Part shown: one piece after another, positions 31,570 to 39,567 of the stretch
Layout of the letters: every line of letters starts with the position of its first letter
How positions within the stretch are numbered: position 1 is the stretch's first letter
From: Deltaproteobacteria bacterium
GTDB taxonomy: Bacteria; Desulfobacterota; Desulfarculia; Adiutricales; Adiutricaceae
Assembly (NCBI GenBank): GCA_031271165.1
Contig: JAISWF010000025.1
Location: forward strand, 1-55,917
Length of the DNA stretch: 55,917 nucleotides
Direction: 5' to 3'
The notes under the pieces: model-generated
Told to the model about the DNA's origin: nothing
What the model saw: only the letters and a program-made list of their open reading frames with translations
Database searches by the model: none
Program-made: the position numbers and the translations under genes

Positions 31570-31838
31570 TTTTGCCCCCCGATAGCTGGCAAAGTGCCCG
31601 CAAGCCGGAGGAGCGTCAGAGAGTTTGTGAAAACCAGCGGCTGATTAAACCTCCGCCTCTGGCGATTCCCTACCGTACGATAGTCATACCGGTCGCCCAC
31701 AATGACCAAGTCGCCAAGTTCCAAGGTTCTATAAATGGCTTGGCGGACATACCAATTCTTAAGGTCCAAGCCATTCGCCAAGAACATCAAGCTCCCAATG
31801 GGGTTTTCTTTGAAAAAATTGCGGACCAGTCTAGTCAT
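31566..31838 (-). CDS. Short winged-helix-like early protein
   Basis: A 90-residue protein: LVRNFFKENPIGSLMFLANG, VRQAIYRTLELGDLVIVGDR and YDYRTVGNRQRRRFNQPLVF. The pattern of helices followed by a beta wing suggests a winged helix, and it aligns loosely with the first unit of the gene that follows. It is the first gene after MuB. Function unknown. Confidence 0.65.
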   Translation of the reverse strand: MTRLVRNFFKENPIGSLMFLANGLDLKNWYVRQAIYRTLELGDLVIVGDRYDYRTVGNRQRRRFNQPLVFTNSLTLLRLAGTLPAIGGQK

Positions 31839-31847
31839 AGCCCCCCC

Positions 31848-32528
31848 TTATTCCTTGACCATTTCAGCCGTGATGGCCTTGGCCAAAGTGCCTTTGGCTC
31901 GATCCTCAAACCCCTTGAGCTTGACGACTGCCCGGCGGAAGTTGCCGTCGGCCAACTTTAGAACTTTGCCCAGCGCTTCCCTGTCTACGCCAATTTCCAT
32001 GCACTCTTCGGCGAACCGTCCGAGGTCATCAATAGTTATAGGCTTGACCTCGGCGATGTAAAGAAGCCGGTCAAAGAAGGGGCCCTGGCGCCGGAACTTA
32101 TCAACAACACCCTCATGCCCGATGAACATTATCGGGTTGTGGGTCATGTCATTGATAGTTCTCAGGGTTTCGATCAGCTTCGGGGAAACTTGGTTGGCCT
32201 CATCTAGAATGATAAGGCGAGGCTTCTCTAGCAACGCATTGATAAGGTCATCATATTTGGCCTTATCGCCCCGGCGGGGAGTCGCCCCGAACTCGATGAG
32301 AAGCTCTTCCATCATCCAACTGTAAGACCAATCTCCTTTGGCCCGGACATAAACTGTATTATTGGCTTTTTGGGCGGCATACCAGATAGCCGCCGTTGTC
32401 TTGCCAAGGCCCCGCTGGCCGTGCACGAGCCCCATCCCCGGCACTCCAGCCTCTACTTTGGTCAGGCGGTCGGCCACCGAGACCAGCTGAGCTAAATTAG
32501 ACGTCTTTACCACTTTGTTTGTTTTCAT
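31848..32528 (-). CDS. Transposition ATPase (MuB-like)
   Basis: A 226-residue AAA+ ATPase: Walker A GQRGLGKTTAA near residue 38, Walker B LIILDEA near 107, and sensor region IMFIGHEGVVDKFRRQGPFF. MuB binds target DNA, delivers it to MuA and confers target immunity. AGGAGG stands eight bases before ATG. It lacks the long N-terminal helix-turn-helix of Mu MuB (312 residues), as in many related phages. It lies directly after the transposase gene. Confidence 0.88.
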   Translation of the reverse strand: MKTNKVVKTSNLAQLVSVADRLTKVEAGVPGMGLVHGQRGLGKTTAAIWYAAQKANNTVYVRAKGDWSYSWMMEELLIEFGATPRRGDKAKYDDLINALLEKPRLIILDEANQVSPKLIETLRTINDMTHNPIMFIGHEGVVDKFRRQGPFFDRLLYIAEVKPITIDDLGRFAEECMEIGVDREALGKVLKLADGNFRRAVVKLKGFEDRAKGTLAKAITAEMVKE

Positions 32529-32558
32529 AGCTTTTGCCTCCTAAGAAAACTCAAATTG

Positions 32559-34772
32559 TTATTTTTCGGCCACTTTTTGTGGCCTGGAGTAAAATAGCTC
32601 CAAAAGGCTCTCATGCTCCCGCCAGAGCATTTCCATATGATTTCGATCTGCCTCAGTTAAGCCGACCTGTTTGTCTTTTTCCAAATACCACTCATAAATT
32701 TTGAGTTCCCTGTCGTGAGCCGAGGCATACTCCTCGGGCCACCGCGCCCACTTATCGACGGCCGGCGCCGGCAAATTTTTGGGCCATATCGTTTGGGGGA
32801 GATGGTCTGGGAAGTCGATGACCTTGGCTTCAGGTCGGGGCGTTCCGTCGATGGCCGCCACGGTGTCGGCTGCGGCCTCTACTCCTTCCGAGGAAAAGAC
32901 CGCCCGGCCGTCAAATTTGACAACACCGCCAGTCTCTTTCTCGGCCTCGGGGTCAACCGAGGTAAGTTCGTTGGTCGCCAAATTTTCCATGAAAGGCCGG
33001 TTGATGGCAGCTCCGAGCATCTTCCGCGCCTTTGATAAATCCTTTAGCCTCTTTTTGTGGGAGGCTTTTTCCTTGTGATATTCCTCCAACCGGACACCCG
33101 CCAGGGCCTCATCGGTTGCAACGCACAAGAATTTTCCTTGGTAGTAGACGTAGATAAGACCTGCGTCTGTCGGGTCCGGCTTTATTTCGACCTTGGCTTG
33201 GGTAAGCCCAAAGAAAGCAGTGCTCTGATAGAGCCCGTTATTGAAGCGGATGCCCCGCTTCTGAATGGACCCCGGGTAACTCTTCAAAATGAGAACATCC
33301 AGTAGCCGCTCATTTTGAATGATGTCGGCTTTTCGTGGACTGCTTTCGAAAGCTTGAGCCGGCGTCAGGCCCCGCTTTGACTGGTCTAAATCATCTTCAA
33401 ACCCTCTATGAACCCTGTTTTCATAGCCTTTAAGCCACAGGTTGAGAGCTTGAGTAAACTCGTCTTGGCTTAGAGGAATCTCCACTGGAACCGTAGGAGT
33501 GGCCGGGTCCGGGCTTTTTTTAAGCACTCGGAGCGCCCAATGGTTTCTCTCCTCAATGGCCGCCCGCTCTTCTACCGAATGACCTACATATCCTGGAAGC
33601 TGCTCGGCTAGGCTCCGGCACATGGTGCCAAAGAACCGTTCAATATTCCCTTTGGCCTCCGACTTGAAGGCCTCAAGGTGAGGGGTCTTAATGGCGAGGC
33701 TTCTTACTACGGAGGCTACCCATTTGCTTTGATAATCTTTCCCGTTGTCCATTAGGATTTTTTCGGGAACTCCCCAGGCCTTGATGCCGCGGCGAATGGT
33801 CTCGGCTACCACGGCTGCCTTTGACGTCTCCGCCACCGTGCAAACAACGCGCCTGCTGTAGACATCAATGGCGGCTGCAATGGCGCACCGCCGTTGGGTA
33901 CCGTCCGGCTCCTTGGTCATCACATCGGCAGGAGTGGAATCCATTTGCCAGACTTGGCCGGCATACTTTGCCATCGCCGAGAGCGAACCGTGGGCCGGCT
34001 GATACTTGTTTTTCCACTCGGCGGGATCATACATAAAGGTGTATTCCTCCGAGTGCTCCGCCTTCCATTTTTCTACCCAGCGATAGATGGTCGCCCGATG
34101 GGGAGCTTTACCCAGATTGTGAGCCTTGCAACAGGCCACGGCCACTTCAAATAAAGCCGCCGGCTTTACATGGGGCCTGGCACTTATCTGGGCCTCTAGG
34201 TGCAAAGCCAGCTCCCGGCTGATAACACACTTAATCCGTTTGCCGCATTCGTGAGTGCGACTCAGAAGGCCAGCGACGCCTTGGCTTTCAAAGGCCCGCC
34301 TAAACTCCTTAAGCCGGGTGATACTCAATGACGGCTGGGCCTCATAGACGCTTGGTTCCAGGTCAGGCAAAAGACGCCGTTGATACAAGAGAACAAAGTC
34401 CTCCATGTTTTTAACAGTGCTGTCGCCCTGGCTGAATTCATCCCAGGCATCAAGCAAGGTCTTCCGGGCAATCGCCACGGCCTTGGCTTCTTGAGAGGCT
34501 GAGTTGATTGAGCCTACGTTCTGGGTGATTTGCTCAGCGTCAGGAGCCGGAGGCTCGCTGGAAGCCAGAGCGGCCTCGGGGTCGGCTGCCAGGATGGCTT
34601 TTTGAACCTCAGGAGGGAGGTTTTTTACAACAAACAGATTGCCGCCGCCACGCTCCTGGCGTGGGACCGTCGGCCATTGTTCGCTTAAAGCTCGGCGATT
34701 AACGCTCCGCTTATAGGACCCAAGTAAAACCGCAAGCTCGGAGGCCCCTATAGTCTCTCTAATGACTGGCAT
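32559..34772 (-). CDS. Transposase (MuA-like)
   Basis: A 737-residue DDE recombinase. The N-terminus (IGASELAVLLGSYKRSVNRR) is the Mu-type end/enhancer-binding helix-turn-helix; the catalytic triad is visible as WQMDSTPADV (Asp near 277), KILMDNGKDY (Asp near 341) and KGNIERFFGT (Glu near 376), followed by the Mu C-terminal beta barrel. Spacing of the first two Asp matches MuA (269, 336). It joins phage ends to target DNA during replication and lysogeny. Start overlaps the end of the Ner-like gene. Confidence 0.92.
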   Translation of the reverse strand: MPVIRETIGASELAVLLGSYKRSVNRRALSEQWPTVPRQERGGGNLFVVKNLPPEVQKAILAADPEAALASSEPPAPDAEQITQNVGSINSASQEAKAVAIARKTLLDAWDEFSQGDSTVKNMEDFVLLYQRRLLPDLEPSVYEAQPSLSITRLKEFRRAFESQGVAGLLSRTHECGKRIKCVISRELALHLEAQISARPHVKPAALFEVAVACCKAHNLGKAPHRATIYRWVEKWKAEHSEEYTFMYDPAEWKNKYQPAHGSLSAMAKYAGQVWQMDSTPADVMTKEPDGTQRRCAIAAAIDVYSRRVVCTVAETSKAAVVAETIRRGIKAWGVPEKILMDNGKDYQSKWVASVVRSLAIKTPHLEAFKSEAKGNIERFFGTMCRSLAEQLPGYVGHSVEERAAIEERNHWALRVLKKSPDPATPTVPVEIPLSQDEFTQALNLWLKGYENRVHRGFEDDLDQSKRGLTPAQAFESSPRKADIIQNERLLDVLILKSYPGSIQKRGIRFNNGLYQSTAFFGLTQAKVEIKPDPTDAGLIYVYYQGKFLCVATDEALAGVRLEEYHKEKASHKKRLKDLSKARKMLGAAINRPFMENLATNELTSVDPEAEKETGGVVKFDGRAVFSSEGVEAAADTVAAIDGTPRPEAKVIDFPDHLPQTIWPKNLPAPAVDKWARWPEEYASAHDRELKIYEWYLEKDKQVGLTEADRNHMEMLWREHESLLELFYSRPQKVAEK

Positions 34773-35034
34773 TTTTGTTGGCCCCTTTGATGTCAGAGGG
34801 CAAACTTAAAACATCTGTGGGACAACCCAGTTCTACTAGCCGCAGAAGGACTCTTCTGGTGTTTCGAAGCCCACGGATAGTCTGCCCAACGATGCTTGGG
34901 TGCACCCCGATGTCATCGGATACCGCTTTGATGGTTAAGGCCTCATCGTCGAACCATTTTTTTATCGCCCAGTAGTCTCTATTTACTGCGACTCCGGGCC
35001 TATGAACCATTTTTTTTAGTTTTTTTTCTATCAT
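34759..35034 (-). CDS. ner: Ner-like regulator
   Basis: A 91-residue protein with a helix-turn-helix (AIKKWFDDEALTIKAVSDDI, GVHPSIVGQTIRGLRNTRRV) like the Ner/Nlp regulators that damp early transcription in Mu-like phages. ATG 35034 overlaps the preceding stop as ATGA; ATG at 35010 (MVHRPGVAV) is an alternative. Its place between the early promoter and the transposase gene matches ner. The N-terminus is Lys-rich. Confidence 0.75.
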   Translation of the reverse strand: MIEKKLKKMVHRPGVAVNRDYWAIKKWFDDEALTIKAVSDDIGVHPSIVGQTIRGLRNTRRVLLRLVELGCPTDVLSLPSDIKGANKNASH

Positions 35035-35459
35035 TTAGACGCCTCTATGGCTCTCTGTTTTTTTCTTAACTCTTTCATTTCGCATTGGATTTTGCCTAAA
35101 TCTCGATAGTAGATATCCTTTGGCCCTACTATCTCAATGCCAAATGCCTTGCTTAGAGGCTCTACAATGGCTATATTCTTGTCTAAGGCATAATAGATAG
35201 CCATCAACGCTTCCGTACTTGGCTTGTAATCCGATGCATTCGGATTTAGCCATTTGGAAAACGTATCCAGACTCAGAGCCCCATTGCCTTTGGTTAAACT
35301 AACTCCCGCTTCAGAAGCTAGGTTGTTGACCCTTATTAAAATTTCTTCCCTAGATAGTTTCGATTCGAAAACAGCCTTGTTAAGAGCGCACTTTATTTGG
35401 TGGCTCACCGTGGCCAGTCGAAATGCTGGGGAATCAAACAAGCTCGGGTTGGGACTCAT
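35031..35459 (-). CDS. First early gene, probable DNA-binding protein
   Basis: A 142-residue protein starting at ATG 35459 (AAGGAC five bases upstream; the open frame extends further into the promoter but without support). It has LATVSHQIKCALNKAVFESK, LSREEILIRVNNLASEAGVS and LDTFSKWLNPNASDYKPSTE, which resemble a helix-turn-helix pattern found in early proteins of transposable phages, and a charged helical C-terminus. It is the first gene of the early operon. Role unknown. Confidence 0.7.
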   Translation of the reverse strand: MSPNPSLFDSPAFRLATVSHQIKCALNKAVFESKLSREEILIRVNNLASEAGVSLTKGNGALSLDTFSKWLNPNASDYKPSTEALMAIYYALDKNIAIVEPLSKAFGIEIVGPKDIYYRDLGKIQCEMKELRKKQRAIEASK

Positions 35460-35589
35460 ATTTAGTCCTTTTTTACTATCCAGCGTTCTGGGTTTCACTG
35501 TCCAAACTTGATTAAAGCCTGTACATTGAAAGCAAAGAAAACTAATGATATCCTTTAAGGGAGCGGCCTTAATAAGCCTGCCTTTCTCC

Positions 35590-35618
35590 ACTCTACCCAA
35601 ACGGACTATAAATGTCAA
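35590..35618 (-). promoter_or_regulatory. Early lytic promoter
   Basis: On the minus strand TTGACA (35618-35613) and TAGAGT (35595-35590) with a 17-base spacer, about 130 bases upstream of the first early gene and divergent from the repressor gene. It is the natural target for the repressor at 35713. Confidence 0.55.
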
Positions 35619-35634
35619 GTCAAACGGGGAACTT

Positions 35635-35664
35635 TTTTTGAGATTGGAAATTTTTCATTAAAAT
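35635..35664 (+). promoter_or_regulatory. Possible repressor promoter
   Basis: TTTTTG (35635-35640) and TAAAAT (35659-35664) with an 18-base spacer; a weak match, but in an AT-rich stretch about 50 bases upstream of the repressor start. Confidence 0.3.
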
Positions 35665-35712
35665 TTAGGTCGGTAAAAAAGCATTCCAAAGATAGCACTT
35701 AGGTATCAAGAG

Positions 35713-36216
35713 ATGACTATTGGTGATAGGATAAGAAAGTTAAGAGATAAAGAACCACGTAAGTCTTTTTGCGACCGCTTTAATATTGCCCAAAGTACAT
35801 TGATTCGATACGAAACGAACGAAAGAGAACCAGAACCAAGTCTCATAGTACGTATTTGTAAACACTATAATGTTTCAACTGACTGGTTAATTCTCGGTGC
35901 AGGCCCCGCCTTAGTTGAAAACGGACATGCTCAGATTGTCCATTCTCAGGGTCAACCTGTCCAATTCGCTCCAAACTCAGATGCGTGGATCTGGAACTTA
36001 ACTGTAGATGAATTTGATTTAATTTGGGATATATACAAGAGAGAGAGTGAAGCGAAAAGAGGCTGGGTACAATTTGAAGTATTAAAGCGGTTTCCTGAAT
36101 TTTTTGAGTGGCTAAAAAAAGAAGGACCAATACTTTTTAAGCAAAGGTCCCCTTTATTAAGCAACACTAATATTTGTGTGGAGAAGATTCAAAAGCAAGA
36201 AAACGGAGACACGTGA
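35713..36216 (+). CDS. Phage repressor, XRE family
   Basis: A 167-residue protein transcribed away from the early operon. The helix-turn-helix spans about residues 1-60 (IGDRIRKLRDKEPRKSFCDR, FNIAQSTLIRYETNEREPEP, YNVSTDWLILG), the common CI/Cro-like arrangement. The C-terminus is short and helical with no LexA-like protease motif, so inactivation by RecA-driven self-cleavage is unlikely. The position next to the phage end and the divergent promoters identify it as the lysogeny repressor. Confidence 0.8.
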   Translation: MTIGDRIRKLRDKEPRKSFCDRFNIAQSTLIRYETNEREPEPSLIVRICKHYNVSTDWLILGAGPALVENGHAQIVHSQGQPVQFAPNSDAWIWNLTVDEFDLIWDIYKRESEAKRGWVQFEVLKRFPEFFEWLKKEGPILFKQRSPLLSNTNICVEKIQKQENGDT

Positions 36217-36232
36217 GCCAGCTCCGTCACGT

Positions 36233-36365
36233 TGTCCCACTTTAAACAAATTACCTCCCGTTTAAATTGCCTTTAACCCTAGTCACAATACGGCTTTGCT
36301 AAGTGGGACATGGATTTTTGCCTGTCCCACTTTCTGTCCCAGTTCTGTCCCACTTGTATCTTACA
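36233..36365. repeat. Presumptive left end of the prophage with transposase-binding-type repeats
   Basis: TGTCCCA(C/G)TT occurs at 36233-36242, 36323-36332, 36335-36344 and 36346-36355, and inverted at 36301-36309. The last three are spaced 11-12 bases, followed by GTATCTTACA. Read into the phage (minus strand) the end would start TGTAAGATACAAGTGGGACA, with the TG terminus expected of Mu-type elements, at about 36365. No counterpart right end is in the window, so the exact boundary is unproven. Confidence 0.5.
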
Positions 36366-36408
36366 AAAAAAACTGTTAGCCGTATTAGAGCTAGGTTTCA
36401 TGAAATCC

Positions 36409-36543
36409 CAGGGCGAAACTTTTTGCGACAAACGGGTAAAAATTTGTCGCACGATCGTCCTGAGGCCATCCCGCTAAAGCCCGCTATTTCCCTGCATATC
36501 CCGGCAAATTTCCGCTGATGCGACAGGGCGAAACTTTTTGCGA
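36409..36543. repeat. Pair of 20-base direct repeats with an inner inverted repeat
   Basis: CAGGGCGAAACTTTTTGCGA occurs exactly at 36409-36428 and 36524-36543. Between them TGCGACAAA (36424-36432) and TTTGTCGCA (36443-36451) form a perfect inverted repeat. They lie between the prophage end and the transposase gene at 36625 and may be insertion-sequence end or binding sites, or the scar of an earlier element. Confidence 0.7.
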
Positions 36544-36565
36544 TCTCACATAAGCCATCAATTAA

Positions 36566-36594
36566 AATGACCTACAATACCTCCTGGCTATAAT
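36566..36594 (+). promoter_or_regulatory. Transposase promoter
   Basis: TATAAT (36589-36594) is a perfect -10 element; AATGAC (36566-36571) at 17 bases is a weak -35. Transcription would begin near 36601, inside the loop of the hairpin formed by 36579-36587 and 36610-36618. Confidence 0.45.
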
Positions 36595-36618
36595 CGCCAT
36601 ATTTTATCCCCAGGAGGT
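36579..36618 (+). promoter_or_regulatory. Hairpin hiding the transposase ribosome-binding site in read-through RNA
   Basis: ACCTCCTGG (36579-36587) is perfectly complementary to CCAGGAGGT (36610-36618), which contains the ribosome-binding site for ATG 36625. Transcripts from the element's own promoter start after the left arm and stay open; transcripts from outside would contain both arms. Confidence 0.6.
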
Positions 36619-36624
36619 TTACAC

Positions 36625-37836
36625 ATGGCTGGCAAATCCAAGCCAAGTCACTCTCAGCTCCGCAAGGCACACAAACTCCTTCGGCGGCATCACATTGACA
36701 AGGAGAAGCGTGAAACCATCGTTAAGGTCATCAACGGCGACATAACGCAAGCTGTCGCTGGGAAAATCCTCGGAGTTTTACCACGTCAAATACGTCGCCT
36801 TATTGAAAGGTACAAAACTGGTGGCCCCGAAGCGCTGCTTCATCAAGGGCGTGGCAAACCATCCAACCATCGAATTGATGCCGAAATGCACTCTCAGGTT
36901 ATTGAGATTATTTCAGCCAAATATTCCGCGTCCGGTCCAGATCTCATCTCTTACGAGCTTGAAAACCTTCATGACATTATCGTCAAGCCAGAGACAGTCC
37001 GTCGATGGATGCTCCAAGAAGGTCTCTGGATTGTCAATGACTCCAAAAGGGTTTCAGTCAGGCGCTGGCGGGAACGCAAACCCTGCTATGGCGAGATGGT
37101 GCAAATGGATACCAGTACACACAATTGGTTCGGTCCGGAATGTGGCAAGAGCTATATCATCGCAATGATCGACGATGCGACTAGTAAACTGTTTTGCCGT
37201 TTCTACGACTCCGACTCGACCAAGACCAACATGGACCTGTTAAAGCGTTATATACAGGTCAACGGCCGTCCCGTTTCTATTTACCTTGATAGGGCTTCCC
37301 ATTTTACCGATAACCCTCCTAAGGGCTCTCAGAGGGCCCTAGGGTCATCTGAGACTACGGGGACCCAAATCCAGCGGGCCATGGCTGAGCTTGATGTCCG
37401 AATGATATACGCTCATTCTCCTCAGGCAAAGGGGAGGGTGGAACGGCTCTTCGGGACTCTCCAGAATCGGTTAGTTGGGCTGTTAAGGCATCGGGATATC
37501 AAAACCATTGAGGAGGCTAATTTCTTCTTGATTAAGGACTTTCTCCCTTACTGGGAGAAGAAGCACACCAGCCCACCCATGTGTGAGCAGGATGTCCATA
37601 GGTCTGTGGATGGCTATAACTTGGATGCCAGTCTAAGTATCCAAACACCCAGGGTTGTTTACAACGACTACACCTTCCAGTTTGACAGTTGTCGGTATCA
37701 AATTGAGCCGATGGATATGGAGACCAAGATGCGTCGAAACAAGGTCGTCATTGAGGAAAGGCTCGATGGGACTATTAAGGCCAAATTCAATGGTAAATAC
37801 ATCCATTTTCATATTGTTGAGGTTGTTAAAAAGTAA
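36625..37836 (+). CDS. ISNCY-type DDE transposase
   Basis: A 403-residue transposase: N-terminal helix-turn-helix (INGDITQAVAGKILGVLPRQ, IRRLIERYKTGGPEALLHQG), then catalytic motifs MVQMDTSTHNWFG (first Asp), SIYLDRASHF (second Asp) and AKGRVERLFGTLQ (Glu). This order and the integrase-like core fit the ISNCY/IS1202 group. AGGAGG lies seven bases before ATG. The gene appears intact. Terminal inverted repeats were not defined; AAATGACCT at 36566-36574 and AGGTCATTT at 37984-37992 (and again near 38012) are complementary and could mark or lie near the ends. Confidence 0.85.
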   Translation: MAGKSKPSHSQLRKAHKLLRRHHIDKEKRETIVKVINGDITQAVAGKILGVLPRQIRRLIERYKTGGPEALLHQGRGKPSNHRIDAEMHSQVIEIISAKYSASGPDLISYELENLHDIIVKPETVRRWMLQEGLWIVNDSKRVSVRRWRERKPCYGEMVQMDTSTHNWFGPECGKSYIIAMIDDATSKLFCRFYDSDSTKTNMDLLKRYIQVNGRPVSIYLDRASHFTDNPPKGSQRALGSSETTGTQIQRAMAELDVRMIYAHSPQAKGRVERLFGTLQNRLVGLLRHRDIKTIEEANFFLIKDFLPYWEKKHTSPPMCEQDVHRSVDGYNLDASLSIQTPRVVYNDYTFQFDSCRYQIEPMDMETKMRRNKVVIEERLDGTIKAKFNGKYIHFHIVEVVKK

Positions 37837-37902
37837 TTATTAATATAACATATTAGTTGTTGTTTATAATTTTAGACTAAATTGACTTGGGCAATTTTTG
37901 TG

Positions 37903-37942
37903 CCGGACCCATGGAGGGGGGTACCCCCCTCCATGGGTCCGG
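37903..37942. repeat. Perfect 40-base palindrome
   Basis: The sequence reads CCGGACCCATGGAGGGGGGT followed by its exact reverse complement, with no loop. It lies 66 bases after the transposase stop. It could extrude as a cruciform or act as a strong RNA hairpin or terminator. Confidence 0.9.
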
Positions 37943-37981
37943 GGGGGCTCTAAGCCGGGTTGTCGTCTCCCTCCCTCCAAG

Positions 37982-38027
37982 AGGTCATTTCTATTGTCAC
38001 TAAACCCCAGGTCATTTCTATTGTGGG
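37982..38027 (+). repeat. Two copies of AGGTCATTTCTATTGT
   Basis: The 16-base sequence occurs twice about 28 bases apart, downstream of the palindrome. Its core is the reverse complement of AATGACCTACAAT near 36567 upstream of the transposase, so the copies may be right-end sites of the insertion sequence. Confidence 0.45.
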
Positions 38028-38090
38028 CCGACAGTCGTAGGTCTAAAACACCTCTGGTAAGAAATGGCATGGGAATTCAGGTTCAGTTAA

Positions 38091-38500
38091 TAAGACCAAG
38101 GCGGCAGAATGGTTCCAAAAAGCCGCCGAACAAGGCTATGCAGAAGCTCAATATAAACTGGGCCATATGTATTAATTTGGCTTCGGTGTTTCGAAAGACA
38201 GAGCCAAAGGGGCTGAGTGGTACAAAAAAACTGCCGAATAAGGCCATGCACTGGTTCGGTTTTGCGTGGGCTTAGCGTATTACTATGGCAGAGGTGTTCA
38301 GTCGACAAGGCCAAAGCGTCTGAGTGGTACCAAAAAGACGCCGAACAAGGCTATGCACTGGCTCAGTATAACTTGGGCGTATCGTATGATAAAGGCGAAG
38401 GAGTTTCAGTGGCCAATGCGATCTCATATTACGCACAAGGCCCGCTGCGATGCCGCCGTCATCGCCCTCATTAACGTCAAAAATGCAAGGCAGCCATAAG
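38091..38500 (+). pseudogene. Decayed Sel1-repeat gene
   Basis: Successive fragments in shifting frames encode Sel1-like repeats: AAEWFQKAAEQGYAEAQYKL (then a stop), AKGAEWYKKTAE (then a stop), VGLAYYYGRGVQS, and in another frame ASEWYQKDAEQGYALAQYNL and GVSYDKGEGVS. At least two in-frame stops and one or more frameshifts are present and no start is visible. Sel1 proteins are scaffolds of protein complexes; this copy is not functional and may be the tail of a gene truncated by the insertion sequence. Confidence 0.85.
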
Positions 38501-38658
38501 CAGCATAAATTGGCCAATCAAATCATTTCGGCTCAGAGTACAAACGTTCGGCCACCCTCCTCTATTGCTTGATTTGGTAAAGAATCTCTCTAAATTTGAG
38601 TCCCAGGCTACTGTTTTTTTTAACTTCCGCCCCCTTCCCCATTAAACCCCCAAAAGTA

Positions 38659-38925
38659 TCAGCGCAGCTGACTGTCCTTGCTGCCCCGGCGGTTAAAAAA
38701 ACTGCTGGGCTTTAGATTTTTTTCTAGTTCCCGCTGGCAGGGCAGACAGAGTTTGACTCCAGGGAGAGCCAGCCTTCGCCGTTCATCAATGGGTTCACCG
38801 CATTCGGCGCACTCATTGAGGCTTTCCCCCTTAGGGAGGGCTGCCCGGGCCCGGTTAACCTCACTGTCAATGGAATCGGAAATTTGCTGAGTTACGGCTC
38901 CGTCACCGGCCCAACCAACGACCAT
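38659..38925 (-). CDS. TraR/DksA-type zinc-finger protein
   Basis: An 88-residue protein with the C4 zinc finger CAECGEPIDERRRLALPGV and CLPCQREL, the signature of the short TraR/DksA (YbiI-like) family that binds RNA polymerase or occurs in prophages. AGGAG stands seven bases before ATG 38925. It begins with a hydrophobic-neutral helix (VVGWAGDGAVTQQISDSI). It lies alone between the decayed Sel1 gene and the phn operon and may be a prophage leftover; P2-like phages carry close relatives. Confidence 0.8.
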   Translation of the reverse strand: MVVGWAGDGAVTQQISDSIDSEVNRARAALPKGESLNECAECGEPIDERRRLALPGVKLCLPCQRELEKNLKPSSFFNRRGSKDSQLR

Positions 38926-39567
38926 GAGTTTTCTCCTGATAAAAATAAAAATTTGACGGGCTTACTTTAGGTTTCTGGCTAAACCCCCGTCGACTTGACG
39001 CTTTGTTAAAATACCAGGAAATAGGCCTTGGCGTCAATAAAGGCCAGATACTGGGAAGCGGAGAAAAACGCCGGTCAACCAACTGACCAAAGTTGGTTTT
39101 AAACCTAAAATTCACCAGTCTAAACCCTTTCTAAAAGCTGCCCCCCTAGCCAATAAGATGGCCGGAAGCGGACCTTTTGAGGCAATTGAACTCCTCGCCC
39201 CGGTCTTCTTCCCAGGTACTATGAGGTCGCATTCAACATTGGCCTGGCCAAGCAGGTTGGGCCAAATATCGAAGCGCGGCCTGTTTTACTCATCTCCACA
39301 TAGGCTTATCTGCTCTTCTGAACCCGATTTCCAATGGGATGAAAGATTATACAAAAAAATTACCACGCCCAAACTATTCGTTAAACTTTTTCATCTAACA
39401 TCAAGTTGTGACCGTATGACAACGGTCAAATTGGTTCGGCTTTCAATTGTCACCCGAAGGCCCCTTTCTGGGGTATTCCCTAATTCAACAAGCGGGCTTG
39501 TAAAACAGCCACCAAACACAATCCGCCTGGCCCAAACGCCTGGACTGATTACTAGCAATGGTGACCA
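38926..39567. other. Intergenic region upstream of the phn operon
   Basis: About 640 bases without a convincing gene. A 180-codon plus-strand frame (39158-39700) overlaps phnC and has no family features. The stretch 39340-39440 is AT-rich and contains an inverted repeat (39409-39428); it is the likely place of the phn promoter, but no clear -35/-10 pair stands out. Confidence 0.5.
39409..39428. promoter_or_regulatory. Inverted repeat, possible operator of the phn operon
   Basis: TGACCG and CGGTCA, separated by eight bases (TATGACAA), lie about 140 bases upstream of phnC. A PhnF- or PhoB-like regulator site is possible; the match to known boxes is poor. Confidence 0.35.

Noticed and set aside
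36303-36518. 71-codon frame between prophage end and transposase
   Set aside because: It runs through the phage-end repeats and has no start signal or family features.
38087-38314. Minus-strand coding frame opposite the Sel1 fragments
   Set aside because: It is a shadow of the decayed Sel1 repeats, whose plus-strand translation is clearly family-like.
39400-39440. Pho box upstream of phnC
   Set aside because: TTGTCATACGGTCACA on the minus strand is only a partial match to the enterobacterial consensus, so I report an inverted repeat without naming a regulator.
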